NCBI RefSeq assembly: GCF_049340185.1
Contig: NZ_JBMPPC010000003.1
Coordinates: 496,001 to 560,000 of the forward strand
Source: Undibacterium sp049340185
Lineage (GTDB): Bacteria; Pseudomonadota; Gammaproteobacteria; Burkholderiales; Burkholderiaceae_D
Reading direction: 5' to 3'
DNA length: 64,000 nt
Translations under genes and position numbers: made by a program
In this document: positions 1-9,017 of the stretch, piece by piece
Position numbering within the stretch: position 1 is the stretch's first letter
How the letters are laid out: every line of letters starts with the position of its first letter
Notes under the pieces: generated by a model
What the model saw: the letters and a program-made list of their open reading frames with translations, nothing else
Databases searched by the model: none
Told to the model about the DNA's origin: nothing

Positions 1-1
1 T

Positions 2-673
2 CGTCAGGCAATCGATGTTAGCCATCTGGCGAAGCAGGTGACGGACGCGACCGGTACCTTGAGTATTTTGCGTGACATCAATTTTACCGCGCAAGAAGGA
101 GAGACGCTTGCGATAGTTGGTGCTTCTGGTTCGGGTAAGTCAACTTTGCTAGGGATTCTGGCAGGATTGGACACGCCAAGCGAAGGCAAGGTCGTACTGG
201 ATGGTGTGGACATTTTTGCGCTCGATGAAGACGGCCGGGCGCAATTTCGAAAAGAACGACTGGGTTTTGTATTTCAGTCGTTTCAATTGTTGAGCCATTT
301 GAATGCACTTGAAAACGTCATGCTGCCGTTGGAGTTGCGCGGCGATACGCAGGCCAAAAGTAAGGCGACCGAGATGCTGGAGCATGTTGGCCTGGGCAGT
401 CGCTTACGCCATTATCCCAAGTATTTGTCCGGTGGCGAGCAGCAGCGGGTTGCCCTAGCGCGCGCATTTGTGACGCAGCCACCATTGTTGTTTGCCGATG
501 AACCTACCGGTAGCCTGGATGCAGCGACAGGCGAATCGGTAATTCAGTTAATGTTTGCGTTGAACCGTGAGCGCGGCTCGACACTGATCCTGGTAACGCA
601 TGATTTGTCGATTGCGGCGCGCTGCGGACGGACATTGCGTATTACTGCGGGGCGTCTTGAGACGGAACAGTAG
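2..673 (+). CDS. ABC transporter ATP-binding protein (LolD/YbbA type), 5'-truncated by window edge
   Basis: The reading frame is open from base 2, so the true start lies upstream; the GTG at 38 is internal, since the residues before it (...IDVSHLAKQV) continue a normal ABC N-terminus. Seen: Walker A GASGSGKST, Q-loop region FVFQSFQLL, signature LSGGEQQR, Walker B LLFADEP and H-loop LVTHD, all intact. The size and the NALENVMLPLEL segment fit the MacB/LolD/YbbA class, whose ATPases power lipoprotein release or efflux by partnering with FtsX-like permeases. No permease is visible; YbbA partners usually lie next door, outside this window. It converges on nnr with no clear terminator. The family call is sound; the substrate is unknown. 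Confidence 0.9.
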   Translation, partial: RQAIDVSHLAKQVTDATGTLSILRDINFTAQEGETLAIVGASGSGKSTLLGILAGLDTPSEGKVVLDGVDIFALDEDGRAQFRKERLGFVFQSFQLLSHLNALENVMLPLELRGDTQAKSKATEMLEHVGLGSRLRHYPKYLSGGEQQRVALARAFVTQPPLLFADEPTGSLDAATGESVIQLMFALNRERGSTLILVTHDLSIAARCGRTLRITAGRLETEQ

Positions 674-944
674 TACCTCTGATTTGGGCCTGTACGAGAC
701 TGCTCGGCCCGTGTTGTATGGTTGTCCGGCGGAGCCAGGTGTATTGGTGGAGCTCATTGGCGAATTCGATGTACTAATTCGATGGGCTAAATCTGCTAAT
801 CGTGCTGGCTTCGCCACTGTATTTCACAGGAATAGTTTTTTGCTGGATGAAATACATCAATAGAGGGGAGTATTTTTCAATCACTACGTCGATAAAGCGA
901 TTAAGGCATTGTTTTTGATGATACTCATCCCTAGTATGATTAAT
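674..944. other. intergenic region between ABC ATPase gene and nnr (convergent)
   Basis: 271 bases between two convergent genes. No credible coding sequence was seen. An imperfect inverted repeat (ATGATACT / AGTATGAT, one mismatch) lies at about 917-940 but has no T-tract on either side, so it is not called a terminator. Confidence 0.5.
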
Positions 945-2510
945 TCAGCGTTCTGGACGCCTGGAGTAGTGATTGATGCAATCGCGAATCGCCGGGATTA
1001 ATTCGCTGGCGGTCATGCCGATCGGACCTCTGCCGCGGGCGACCCATTGATCCGCTGCTTTACCATGTAGCCATACCGCGATATTGGCGGCTTCATGGGC
1101 TGCCATTCCTTGAGCCAGCAGTGCTCCGCATAATCCCGCTAACACGTCACCTGTGCCAGCTGTCGCCAGAGCCGGGTTGCCGCTGGTGTTGATGATCAAT
1201 GTTTCGTCTGGCGTGGCGATGATGCTACCAGAACCTTTCAGTACAATCGTTGCGTTGAACTTGTCGGATAAGGCCCGGGCACTACGCAAACGATCTGCTT
1301 GTATGGTGTCGGTCGAGGTTTCCAGTAATCTGGCGGCCTCTAAGGGGTGCGGTGTCATGACGGTACGCAAAGCGTTGCCTGCAGGGTCTTTGATGTGAGA
1401 GCGCTGATTCACCAGTTTTTGCAAGGACGTATCGCTGGCAATCAAATTCAGCGCATCGGCGTCGATGACTAGTGACTCTGCCTGCTTCAGGCTATCGATT
1501 AACAACGCTTTGGCCGGCTCAGATGTACCAAGACCTGGGCCAATCACAACGGTGGTATCGATAAAATGAACATCCTCTGCCCGACGGCACATTAACTCCG
1601 GATAGCGGCTATCAAATGCGGGAGGTGCGCTTAAGAAGCCGGCAAATACCCGTCCAGCACCACCATGCAAAGCCGCTCGTGCTGACAATATGGGCGCGCC
1701 TGCCATGCCTTCTTCGCCGCCAATCACGAAGACATCACCGTAGCTGCCTTTGTGGCTGTTATGCGGACGTGGGTTGCTGGATGCCAGCAGCACCGCCGCG
1801 TTGCTGAGTACGGCGACAGGCGCGGGGAAGAGCTGAGATGCAATCGCCAGATCAGCAACCTTGACCTGTCCTGCATAGTCTTTACCTGCGGCGGTATGCA
1901 GTCCAGGTTTGTTCGCAATAAACGTGATGGTATGGCTGGCGCGTATGGCAATACCCCCTGTACCGACTACCTGGCCGGTATCCGCGTTCAATCCGCTCGG
2001 CACATCAAGTGCCACGACCGGCACACCGGAGAGTGCTGTATAGCGATTGATGTGCTCAATCAGCTGGAACATCTTGCCTTTAACCGGACGAGTCAAGCCA
2101 ATTCCAAACAGTCCATCAATGATCAGGGTCCATTGCTTGCCAGTGGTTTTTTGCAGATAGTCGAGGCCAAAAAAATGCGCCTGACTTGATTGTGCTTTTA
2201 GCAGACTTTCTTTGGCGTCGACTGAATAATGTTGTATGCCCTCTGCGATGATGACCGAGACACGATCACCCGCGGCAGCGAACAGATAAGCCATTTCCAG
2301 TGCATCTCCGCCATTGTTGCCCGGACCGGCAAGCACCAGTATTTCAGCGCTGCCGGAGGGCACAAGATTGCGGGCGAATACCGCTGCTGCCTGACCCGCA
2401 GCGCGCATCAGGGAGCCAGAGGTCAGCGTGGAGTGCGCTTGTTGCTCGACGCTACGGATATCTGCGATGGAATACAGGGTATTCGTCGAAAACGGCAGGG
2501 GCAAAGTCAT
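945..2510 (-). CDS. nnr: bifunctional NAD(P)H-hydrate epimerase / ADP-dependent NAD(P)H-hydrate dehydratase
   Basis: 521 aa fusion that repairs hydrated NADH and NADPH: the N-terminal YjeF_N domain (about 1-215) epimerises NAD(P)HX, and the C-terminal ribokinase-like YjeF_C domain (about 235-515) dehydrates the S-form using ADP. Seen: the glycine-rich AGPGNNGGDA at 61-70 in the epimerase domain, and NTSGNPALATAGTGDVLAG with GTGD at 452-455, the phosphate-binding/catalytic motif of the kinase-like domain. Length matches the bacterial fused form. It starts 12 bases after the fliR stop on the same strand and so is probably cotranscribed with the fliL-fliR genes, although it has no flagellar role. 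The stop TGA is at 945-947. Confidence 0.95.
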   Translation of the reverse strand: MTLPLPFSTNTLYSIADIRSVEQQAHSTLTSGSLMRAAGQAAAVFARNLVPSGSAEILVLAGPGNNGGDALEMAYLFAAAGDRVSVIIAEGIQHYSVDAKESLLKAQSSQAHFFGLDYLQKTTGKQWTLIIDGLFGIGLTRPVKGKMFQLIEHINRYTALSGVPVVALDVPSGLNADTGQVVGTGGIAIRASHTITFIANKPGLHTAAGKDYAGQVKVADLAIASQLFPAPVAVLSNAAVLLASSNPRPHNSHKGSYGDVFVIGGEEGMAGAPILSARAALHGGAGRVFAGFLSAPPAFDSRYPELMCRRAEDVHFIDTTVVIGPGLGTSEPAKALLIDSLKQAESLVIDADALNLIASDTSLQKLVNQRSHIKDPAGNALRTVMTPHPLEAARLLETSTDTIQADRLRSARALSDKFNATIVLKGSGSIIATPDETLIINTSGNPALATAGTGDVLAGLCGALLAQGMAAHEAANIAVWLHGKAADQWVARGRGPIGMTASELIPAIRDCINHYSRRPER

Positions 2511-2522
2511 GGGAATTCTCAG

Positions 2523-3314
2523 CTAGCGGTGAGGAGGCGTGGTGATTCCCAATGATAATATCGCTTCTAAGCCGTGTTGAAAAAGATTTTCTATCGGTAG
2601 CATCAAATAAGGCAAAATCATTCCCAGCATCAAAAAGCCTACGCCTATCGTTATCGGAAAACCGATACCAAAAAGGTTTAGTTGAGGTGCGGCCCGCGTT
2701 AAAATCCCCAATGCGATATTGGTAATCAGCAGCGCCGCCACAATGGGTAAGGACAGTCGCATAGCGGTACTGAAAATTTCTTGCCCCCAGATGGCGAGGC
2801 GCTGAAAACTAAATCCTGCAGTGAGCGAAGTAGAGATCGGGATGGTAGTAAAGCTCTCAACGAGCGTCGCCAGCATCGATAAGTGTACATTCAGCGTTAG
2901 GAACAGCAGGGTTGCGACCAGCACCAGAAACTGACTGATTGCCGATGAGCGTCCTTGCGTCTGTGGATCAAAAAAAGTGGCGAAACCCAGACCCATCGTC
3001 AGTCCGATTACTTCTCCTGACATTTCGATGCCCGCAAAAACAACCCGCATCATAAATCCCATCGCCAGTCCGATTACGAACTGCTGCATCAATATCATCA
3101 CACCTGTAAGTGACACCGGATCGGCTCCTGTCAAGGGCGGTATGGTTGGCGCAACAATCAATGCCAGCATGACGCCTAAGACTATCTTGACCTGAACAGG
3201 TACGCTGTTATTACCAAATGGAGGAGCAATTGCAATCAGGCCGAGTATTCTGGTCAGAGGCCAGATAAAAGACGCGATCAGGGCGATCAGTTCATTTCCA
3301 GAAAAAGACACCAT
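2523..3314 (-). CDS. fliR: flagellar biosynthesis protein FliR
   Basis: 263 aa polytopic inner-membrane protein of the flagellar type III export gate, which assembles with FliP and FliQ into the FliP5Q4R1 channel at the centre of the MS ring. Seen: several hydrophobic segments, FliR-typical stretches around MVVFAGIEMSGEVIGLTMGL-like residues 90-110 (bearing the GEVIG motif), FFDPQTQGRSS, and a C-terminal ILPYLMLPIENLFQHGL. Length is usual for the family. It is the last flagellar gene of this run, 56 bases after fliQ and 12 bases before nnr. Confidence 0.96.
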   Translation of the reverse strand: MVSFSGNELIALIASFIWPLTRILGLIAIAPPFGNNSVPVQVKIVLGVMLALIVAPTIPPLTGADPVSLTGVMILMQQFVIGLAMGFMMRVVFAGIEMSGEVIGLTMGLGFATFFDPQTQGRSSAISQFLVLVATLLFLTLNVHLSMLATLVESFTTIPISTSLTAGFSFQRLAIWGQEIFSTAMRLSLPIVAALLITNIALGILTRAAPQLNLFGIGFPITIGVGFLMLGMILPYLMLPIENLFQHGLEAILSLGITTPPHR

Positions 3315-3370
3315 AGGTTGGGAGGGGTGTGTGAACGCAAGAGCTTAGTATCAGCAATTCAGTGTCAGTA

Positions 3371-3640
3371 TTAACTTGCCATCGTTGCGATACTAGTGAA
3401 CATCTGACGCATGTAATCCGTCAGTACCGACAACATCCAGGGACCGGCAACGATCAGGGTGACAAAGATGCCAATGAGCTTGGGGATAAAAGACAAAGTC
3501 GTTTCATTAATTTGTGTCGCTGCCTGAAAAATACTGACAATCAGGCCGATTCCCAGAGCGACCAGTAGAAGCGGTGCCGATACCATTAAGGTGACTTCCA
3601 TTGCCTGACGGCCGAGGGTCATGACGCTATCTGGTGACAT
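3371..3640 (-). CDS. fliQ: flagellar biosynthesis protein FliQ
   Basis: 89 aa, two transmembrane helices, part of the FliPQR export-gate complex. Seen: N-terminal MSPDSVMTLGRQAMEV, first helix MVSAPLLLVALGIGLIVSIFQA followed by the family hallmark TQINETTLSFIPK, then a second helix ending GPWMLSVLTDYMRQMF. Length matches FliQ (about 89 aa). A purine-rich AGGGAA precedes the ATG at a workable distance. It is 135 bases from fliP, an unusually wide gap for neighbours that are often contiguous. Confidence 0.97.
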   Translation of the reverse strand: MSPDSVMTLGRQAMEVTLMVSAPLLLVALGIGLIVSIFQAATQINETTLSFIPKLIGIFVTLIVAGPWMLSVLTDYMRQMFTSIATMAS

Positions 3641-3775
3641 ACTGTGTTCCCTAACTAAATTTAATAAAACTCGACAACATGGGCCTGAGTTGCCTGCAGC
3701 GTTAAACGATATTGATCAAGCTCAGCAATTAACTTCGCCAATCAACTTCATAGGCAAGCAGAACGATGGTCGTCG

Positions 3776-4582
3776 CTAATAAAAACTCTGTGCCAGAGAA
3801 CCGATCAGCAATTGCCAGCCATCGACCAGCACGAACAGCATCAATTTAAACGGCAATGACACAATCGACGGCGACACCATCATCATCCCCATCGACATCA
3901 ATACGCTGGCGACCACCATATCGATAATCAGGAACGGGATGAAAATCGCAAAGCTGATCTGGAACGCTGTCTTTAGCTCACTGGTAATAAATGCCGGGAT
4001 CAAAATGCGTAAAGACACATCTTCAGGTCCGCGCAACTCGGGTGTGTTGGATAACTTGACGTATAGCGCCAGATCGCTCTGGCGGGTTTGTTTCAGCATA
4101 AAGGCTTTAAGCGGTGCGGCACCTTTGTCCATGGCCTCGGACATCGACATTTTGTTTTCTGCAAAAGGCTGGTACGCCTCGGCATAAATTTTATCGAATA
4201 CCGGTCCCATGACAAATAAGGTCAGAAATAAAGCGAGACCAACCATTACCTGATTCGGTGGTGCTGATTGCGTTCCCAGGGCCTGGCGTAACAAGGACAG
4301 GACGATAATGATGCGGGTAAAACTGGTCATCATTAACAAGATCGCCGGGATGAAGGACAGCGCCGTCAGAAATAACAGCGTCTGTATGCTTAGCGAATAG
4401 TTTTGACCGCCGCCTGCTGCCGGTGTCGAGGTAATCGCCGGTAAGCCGCCCGTGGTTTGTGCGTGTGCCTGCTCAGGAAAAATACATACCAGTATGAGCA
4501 AGATAAACATCAAGATCACCGGTGCTTGCAGAAAGTAGGGAGGACGCAAGTTATTCATACTAGTGGTTGGTGTACAGCGCAT
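3776..4582 (-). CDS. fliP: flagellar biosynthesis protein FliP
   Basis: 268 aa export-gate core protein (five copies in FliPQR). Seen: a cleavable signal-like N-terminus ending in ...EQAHAQ, typical of FliP; the conserved TALSFIPAILLMMTSFTRIIIVLSLLRQALGTQ..PPNQ block; and C-terminal DMVVASVLMSMGMMMVSP..SLPFKLMLFVLVDGW. The first ATG (4580-4582) overlaps the fliO stop as TAATG, favouring translational coupling; a second ATG eight codons on (4558, MNNLRPP) is an alternative start with a more typical signal-peptide N-region. Confidence 0.96.
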   Translation of the reverse strand: MRCTPTTSMNNLRPPYFLQAPVILMFILLILVCIFPEQAHAQTTGGLPAITSTPAAGGGQNYSLSIQTLLFLTALSFIPAILLMMTSFTRIIIVLSLLRQALGTQSAPPNQVMVGLALFLTLFVMGPVFDKIYAEAYQPFAENKMSMSEAMDKGAAPLKAFMLKQTRQSDLALYVKLSNTPELRGPEDVSLRILIPAFITSELKTAFQISFAIFIPFLIIDMVVASVLMSMGMMMVSPSIVSLPFKLMLFVLVDGWQLLIGSLAQSFY

Positions 4583-5070
4583 TATTCTGCTGCTTTATCT
4601 GCAGAGCGTTTATCCATTGTGCGGGCTAGCCAGTTGGCGAATGGGTTCGTTGCGGTATTACCTGAAGCGGATATCTCCGCTTGCGCTTGTTTTGGCATCG
4701 TCGACAGGGTCGTGATTTGTTGAGCAGTCACACCAACGACGATCCATTGATCTGCGACTTCGACGACCATGATACGTTCGCGATTTCCCACGTTCACACC
4801 ACCGACGACCGTCACCGGCACTTTACTCGCGGCGGTAACAGGGCCAAGCCGTTTAAAAAACCAGGCAGCAAAGGCCATTAATGCAAGTACCGCGACCAGA
4901 CCAAGAAAAATTTGTAGCAAGCCTGTAGTTGGTGAGATAGCGGCATTGTCGGCGGCAACCGCCAGGCTGCTTGATGTCAATAGCAGCGCAATACTGATAC
5001 TTACACTGAGACTCAAACTCATAATCAAGTTCAGTGCAGTAATACTCTGTTTGCCAGGCGGTCTGCGCAT
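4582..5070 (-). CDS. fliO: flagellar protein FliO
   Basis: 162 aa bitopic membrane protein that assists assembly of the FliP ring. Seen: an N-terminal signal-anchor (residues about 13-40), a second hydrophobic segment (about 52-70, IFLGLVAVLALMAFAAWFFKRLGP) and a cytoplasmic FliO domain with VVGGVNVGNRERIMVVEV..QWIVVGVT, the SH3-like FliO/MopB signature. It overlaps fliN by one base and fliP by one base (TAATG), as expected in the fliNOP cluster. Confidence 0.93.
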   Translation of the reverse strand: MRRPPGKQSITALNLIMSLSLSVSISIALLLTSSSLAVAADNAAISPTTGLLQIFLGLVAVLALMAFAAWFFKRLGPVTAASKVPVTVVGGVNVGNRERIMVVEVADQWIVVGVTAQQITTLSTMPKQAQAEISASGNTATNPFANWLARTMDKRSADKAAE

Positions 5071-5498
5071 TATTTATTCAGCTTACGGATGCGCTCAGCC
5101 GGTGTCACGATATCGGTCAGGCGAATACCAAATTTATCATTTACCACCACAACCTCACCCTGAGCAATCAGACAGCCATTGACTAGTACGTCCATCGGTT
5201 CACCTGCCAGGCCATCTAATTCAACCACCGAACCTTGTGCCAATTGCAGCAGGTTCTTGATTGCGATTTTGGTACGGCCTAATTCGACGGTCAGTTGTAC
5301 CGGAATATCGAGAATGAAATCAATATCATTATGGGTTTCGGTCTGTGAACCTTTTCCGGAGAATTCTTTAAAGATAGCTGGTTCGGCAGCAGGTGTACTT
5401 GCCGCCGCGGCGGCAGCGGCAGCGTCGGCTTTTTCTTGTTCGGCAATCGCCGCACCCCAATCATCTTCACTGATCGGCGTATCGTTATTATCGTCCAT
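5070..5498 (-). CDS. fliN: flagellar motor switch protein FliN
   Basis: 142 aa C-ring subunit that, with FliM, forms the bottom of the rotor and binds CheY-P; it also docks FliH for export. Seen: an acidic N-terminus, an alanine-rich linker (residues about 28-40) and the SpoA domain (about 60-140) with DIPVQLTVELGRTKIAIKNLL, GSVVELDGLAGEPMDVLVNG and the terminal FGIRLTDIVTPAERI. It overlaps the end of fliM by 11 bases. Confidence 0.97.
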   Translation of the reverse strand: MDDNNDTPISEDDWGAAIAEQEKADAAAAAAAASTPAAEPAIFKEFSGKGSQTETHNDIDFILDIPVQLTVELGRTKIAIKNLLQLAQGSVVELDGLAGEPMDVLVNGCLIAQGEVVVVNDKFGIRLTDIVTPAERIRKLNK

Positions 5499-6504
5499 GA
5501 TTTTCTCCTTGCGTCGCCTCGTGCGCGACTTCGTTGACGCTGGAACTCAGCAGTTTTTCTACGCGCAACGCATATTGTCCATTGAACACACCGTATTTGC
5601 ATTCCATGACGGGTGTGCCATCTACTTTTGCTGAAATAATATCCGGAACTGAGAGAGGGATGACATCACCTTCTTTCATATTCAAAATATCACCCAGCGT
5701 AATTTTTGTCGTACCCAGATCTGCCACGATCTCTACTTCCGCGATCTGGATTTGTTGTGTCATCAGACGCACCCAGCGCTTATCTACTTCCAGCGTTTCA
5801 CCTTGCAGGCTGCTTGTCAGGATATCGCGTATCGGTTCTATCATCGAGTATGGCATGCACATATGTAGCTCACCGCTGACAGGACCTAATTCAATTGTGA
5901 ACGTCGTGGACACCACAACCTCGTTTGGCGTCGCAATATTCGCGAACTGAGTGTTCATTTCAGAACGGATATATTCGAACTCGACGGGATAGACAGGTTC
6001 CCAAGATTTAGCATAGGTTTCGAAAATAATTTCCAGAATCCGTTGAATGATCCTTTGTTCTGTCTGTGTAAAATCGCGTCCCTCAACCCGGGTATGGAAA
6101 CGGCCGTCACCACCAAATAAATTATCGACCAATAAGAAGACCAGTCCTGGATCCATGACAAATAAAGACGTCCCGCGCAAGGGTTTCATATGCGCGAGGT
6201 TCAGGTTGGTCGGCACCACCAGATTCCGGATAAATTCGCTATATTTAGATACTCTGACCGTGCCAACGGATACTTCAGCACTACGGCGCAAAAAATTAAA
6301 TAGTCCGATACGTAATAAGCGGGCAAAACGTTCATTGATAATTTCCAGAGTCGGCATACGGCCGCGGACGATACGTTCTTGCGTAGCAAGATTGTAGGGG
6401 CGAACGCCAGAGGTATCCTCTTGCGATTGCGAGTCGTCCTGATCTCCCGTGACGCCTTTTAGCAGCGCATCGACTTCTTCCTGGGAGAGAAAATTATCAG
6501 ACAT
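5488..6504 (-). CDS. fliM: flagellar motor switch protein FliM
   Basis: 338 aa C-ring protein that receives CheY-P to switch rotation. Seen: the N-terminal CheY-binding motif LSQEEVDALLKGV (residues 5-17), the CheC-like middle domain with RGTSLFVMDPGLVFLLVDNLFGG (GG at about 129-130), and a C-terminal SpoA domain (LGTTKITLGDILNMKEGDVI). Length is normal. It lies 40 bases downstream of fliL and overlaps fliN. Confidence 0.97.
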   Translation of the reverse strand: MSDNFLSQEEVDALLKGVTGDQDDSQSQEDTSGVRPYNLATQERIVRGRMPTLEIINERFARLLRIGLFNFLRRSAEVSVGTVRVSKYSEFIRNLVVPTNLNLAHMKPLRGTSLFVMDPGLVFLLVDNLFGGDGRFHTRVEGRDFTQTEQRIIQRILEIIFETYAKSWEPVYPVEFEYIRSEMNTQFANIATPNEVVVSTTFTIELGPVSGELHMCMPYSMIEPIRDILTSSLQGETLEVDKRWVRLMTQQIQIAEVEIVADLGTTKITLGDILNMKEGDVIPLSVPDIISAKVDGTPVMECKYGVFNGQYALRVEKLLSSSVNEVAHEATQGENHGR

Positions 6505-6544
6505 GGTGTATGCAGATCCTTGGTATTGGCAAGATGGTTTGAGA

Positions 6545-7048
6545 CTATTGAATTACGAATGAGGTGAAGAAAACGCCAGACAATTTTTGCGGCTCTCCTT
6601 TTGGTGAGAACGGTAATTTAACCTGGTCAACAATTTCTCCTGCCAATTGTTCTTTACCCTCAGAGGTCAGAATCTCGCTCGCCTGCTTGCTTGACAATAG
6701 CATTAACAGACGGCTACGCACCTGAGCGTTATTTGCCTTGATCAGATTTACTTGTTCTTCATCCTGAACTTGTAAAGTCATGGTGACTTGCAGATATTTA
6801 TCACCATTTTCAGATTGCAAATTTACTGTAAAAGGCTCTAGTGCCAGGAATACGGGAGCTTTTGCCGGTTCAGCTTTGTGTTCTTTTTCTTTAGATGCGG
6901 CATTCTTTTTCGACAGGAAAATCGCAGCGCCACCGCCGACACCTGCCAGCACTAATACACCTGCCGCGATCATGATGATCAGCTTTTTCTTAGATTTGCC
7001 TGCGGGTGCGGCATTCGTTTCTGCTGCCTTCGCTGGTGCTTTAGACAT
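6545..7048 (-). CDS. fliL: flagellar basal body-associated protein FliL
   Basis: 167 aa single-pass membrane protein that sits around the stator and supports torque. Seen: a lysine-rich cytoplasmic N-terminus, one transmembrane helix (about residues 23-45, KLIIMIAAGVLVLAGVGGGA), a charged linker and the periplasmic FliL domain with FTVNLQSENGDKYLQVTMTLQV. An AGAGGA Shine-Dalgarno precedes the ATG. It is the first gene of the fliLMNOPQR run; about 475 non-coding bases separate it from fliK, so the operon promoter is expected there. Confidence 0.96.
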   Translation of the reverse strand: MSKAPAKAAETNAAPAGKSKKKLIIMIAAGVLVLAGVGGGAAIFLSKKNAASKEKEHKAEPAKAPVFLALEPFTVNLQSENGDKYLQVTMTLQVQDEEQVNLIKANNAQVRSRLLMLLSSKQASEILTSEGKEQLAGEIVDQVKLPFSPKGEPQKLSGVFFTSFVIQ

Positions 7049-7524
7049 TTTTTCCTCTCAAACGATGCACTTTGTTCATGCATCTATCATGTTTCACATT
7101 ATCTGCAATAGTTGATCAATGACATCCAAGAAACAGAGGGCATATTCCCACTCATCTTTTCATTTCTCATAATCACCGGTATTGCCAGTTTAGTCAGATT
7201 GGTCTTGAGTGGCGTCTTTTAAATCGCGATTTTGAAGGGCTCGCCGCTTTGATTAGGGCCATCTTTCGATGGCATCTGATCATCGATAACATAACTGATA
7301 TTGAAAGACCACTCTCAAGCTATTTTACATGCGAAAGATCTGCTTACAGAGGTGCACAGCGTATTTGCGACAGAATTATCCGTTCGCTTAGTGTTAGTAG
7401 GCGGATTGTCGGTTGTCGATTGCCGGGAAGTTCACGTCCCAGTTCAGCAGAGAAGTGGCAGAATTGTCTGCGTTTCCCTTTTGATCAGATAACGGCTTAT
7501 TGCTCGGTGAAATCCTTGCCGGGA
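7049..7524. other. intergenic region between fliK and fliL, expected to hold the fliL operon promoter
   Basis: 476 bases with no recognisable protein. Plus-strand frames at 7249-7626 and 7301-7492 are open but one runs through the end of fliK and neither resembles a known family. A minus-strand sigma-28-like -10 (GCAGATAA, 7099-7106) exists without a convincing -35, so no promoter is called. Confidence 0.4.
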
Positions 7525-8907
7525 CTAGGCAAAGGTATCGACACCACCGATTTTTGCCGTACTTCTTTTTACTATCGTTGTTGTCGCGCTGGACTCAGTC
7601 TCGTTATTCCCGTTTGTCTGACGTGAGGCGCTAAGGCTTGAGCGACTCTGACTTTCAGGCGGTTGATTATTTTGTTGTGAGGCCTGTGAATTAACCGAGA
7701 AGCCAGATAACTGTACGCCTGCATCACTCATCATTTGCTTTAATCTTGGTAATGCAGCCTCCAAGGCTTCCCGTACTTCCGGCTGAGCTGAACTGAAAGT
7801 TGCACTAGCCTGGTCGTTACTAACACTAAGGACAATTTGTAATGGTCCCAGGTCTGGTGGATTAAGGGTCAATTCGGCAGTCTGTTCGCCACCAGCGACC
7901 ATCCAGACGACTTTTTGACCAACCGCCTGATCCCAGGCTGAACTGCCTACCCGTGGAGACAGATGCTCCGCGACCACGGTGCTGGCGACCTGGTTCGTGC
8001 TGATCGCTAATTGCTGGGCAAAATTATGTGATACCTGAGGAATTGCCGGCGCTGCATCCTGCATTTTTTCTAAGGAAGCATTTTTCTCTGTCACACTATT
8101 TTTAGCTGAGTCAGCCGCGAGTTGCGCTACTGTCTTCGGTGGATTTTTCTCGTTGGCAGAGAGTGCAGGTTCTGTCAGAGTCTCAGCTTTGTCTTTTGTT
8201 TTACCTTGGGCGAGCTGGTCATCTGCCAGCGTCAAACTGGTTTTATCTTCAGGCAAAATACTTTGCTTTAGCTCGGCCTGATTGTTTTCTCCCGTTTTTA
8301 TCAGCGGGGCTGTACCGATTTTGCCAGCCGCTGTTAAGTTGGTGTCAGGTAGGTCTTTAGTATCGGTACGCAACTGCGCTGCCACGGCGCTGGATGTGTC
8401 GACGATAGCCAGAGCCGCATCATTTGTTTTGGCTTCATCTTTGACGCTAGTGTCGACTTTGGCCGTGTCAGTTGAAAATTGTCCGATATTGCCGACCAGT
8501 GCGATGAGCTGTGCATTATTTGTCTGCTCTGCGTTATCAGCTTTGTCGACATTGCTGTTGTCGTTCGCTGTCTGATCGCCGTCGTTATTGCTGCTAGTTT
8601 TGTTTTTATCGACTTTATTGTTGTCGTTACTTGCCGCGTCTGACTTTGTTGCTTGTGCGGTGTTGGATACCGGCGTTTGACTATTAGCAGGTTTATTTGC
8701 GTTACTGGTTGCAGGAGCAGCGTTTTTTTGCGGAGGTGTCGGTGCGTTTGTGGCTTCTTTTGGTTTTTGCTGAGTGATTTCTTTGTTCAGGAACTGATTA
8801 AATGAGGTACCTGAACTGGCACTGCTGGCGGCGTTATTCTGTTTGGCAGAATTAGAGGCAGAAGTCGAGATAGTATCAGTCGAGCTCGGAATAAGTGCTG
8901 TTTGCAT
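7525..8907 (-). CDS. fliK: flagellar hook-length control protein FliK
   Basis: 460 aa molecular ruler secreted through the export apparatus; its C-terminal domain makes FlhB switch from rod/hook to filament substrates. Seen: a low-complexity Asn/Asp/Ser/Lys/Thr-rich N-terminal ruler (about 20-300) and the FliK T3S4 domain (about 325-410) with VAGGEQTAELTLNPPDLGPLQIVL and VREALEAALPRLKQMMSDAGVQLSGFSV. It follows fliJ in the fliFGHIJK order. A second FliK-like gene lies at 16042-17199. Confidence 0.95.
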   Translation of the reverse strand: MQTALIPSSTDTISTSASNSAKQNNAASSASSGTSFNQFLNKEITQQKPKEATNAPTPPQKNAAPATSNANKPANSQTPVSNTAQATKSDAASNDNNKVDKNKTSSNNDGDQTANDNSNVDKADNAEQTNNAQLIALVGNIGQFSTDTAKVDTSVKDEAKTNDAALAIVDTSSAVAAQLRTDTKDLPDTNLTAAGKIGTAPLIKTGENNQAELKQSILPEDKTSLTLADDQLAQGKTKDKAETLTEPALSANEKNPPKTVAQLAADSAKNSVTEKNASLEKMQDAAPAIPQVSHNFAQQLAISTNQVASTVVAEHLSPRVGSSAWDQAVGQKVVWMVAGGEQTAELTLNPPDLGPLQIVLSVSNDQASATFSSAQPEVREALEAALPRLKQMMSDAGVQLSGFSVNSQASQQNNQPPESQSRSSLSASRQTNGNNETESSATTTIVKRSTAKIGGVDTFA

Positions 8908-9017
8908 ATGGTCACCAACATTATCACTAAAAGAAAACTCATCTATCGGTCTGAGTACAAAATGGTCTGCTGACCTTATGTATTCTCATTCATTTACGTC
9001 GATGAACTGGTGCCCAG

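Noticed and set aside
7249..7626. Possible 125-residue plus-strand gene in the fliK-fliL gap
   Set aside because: It overlaps the fliK 3' end, is Arg/Cys-rich and unlike any known protein.
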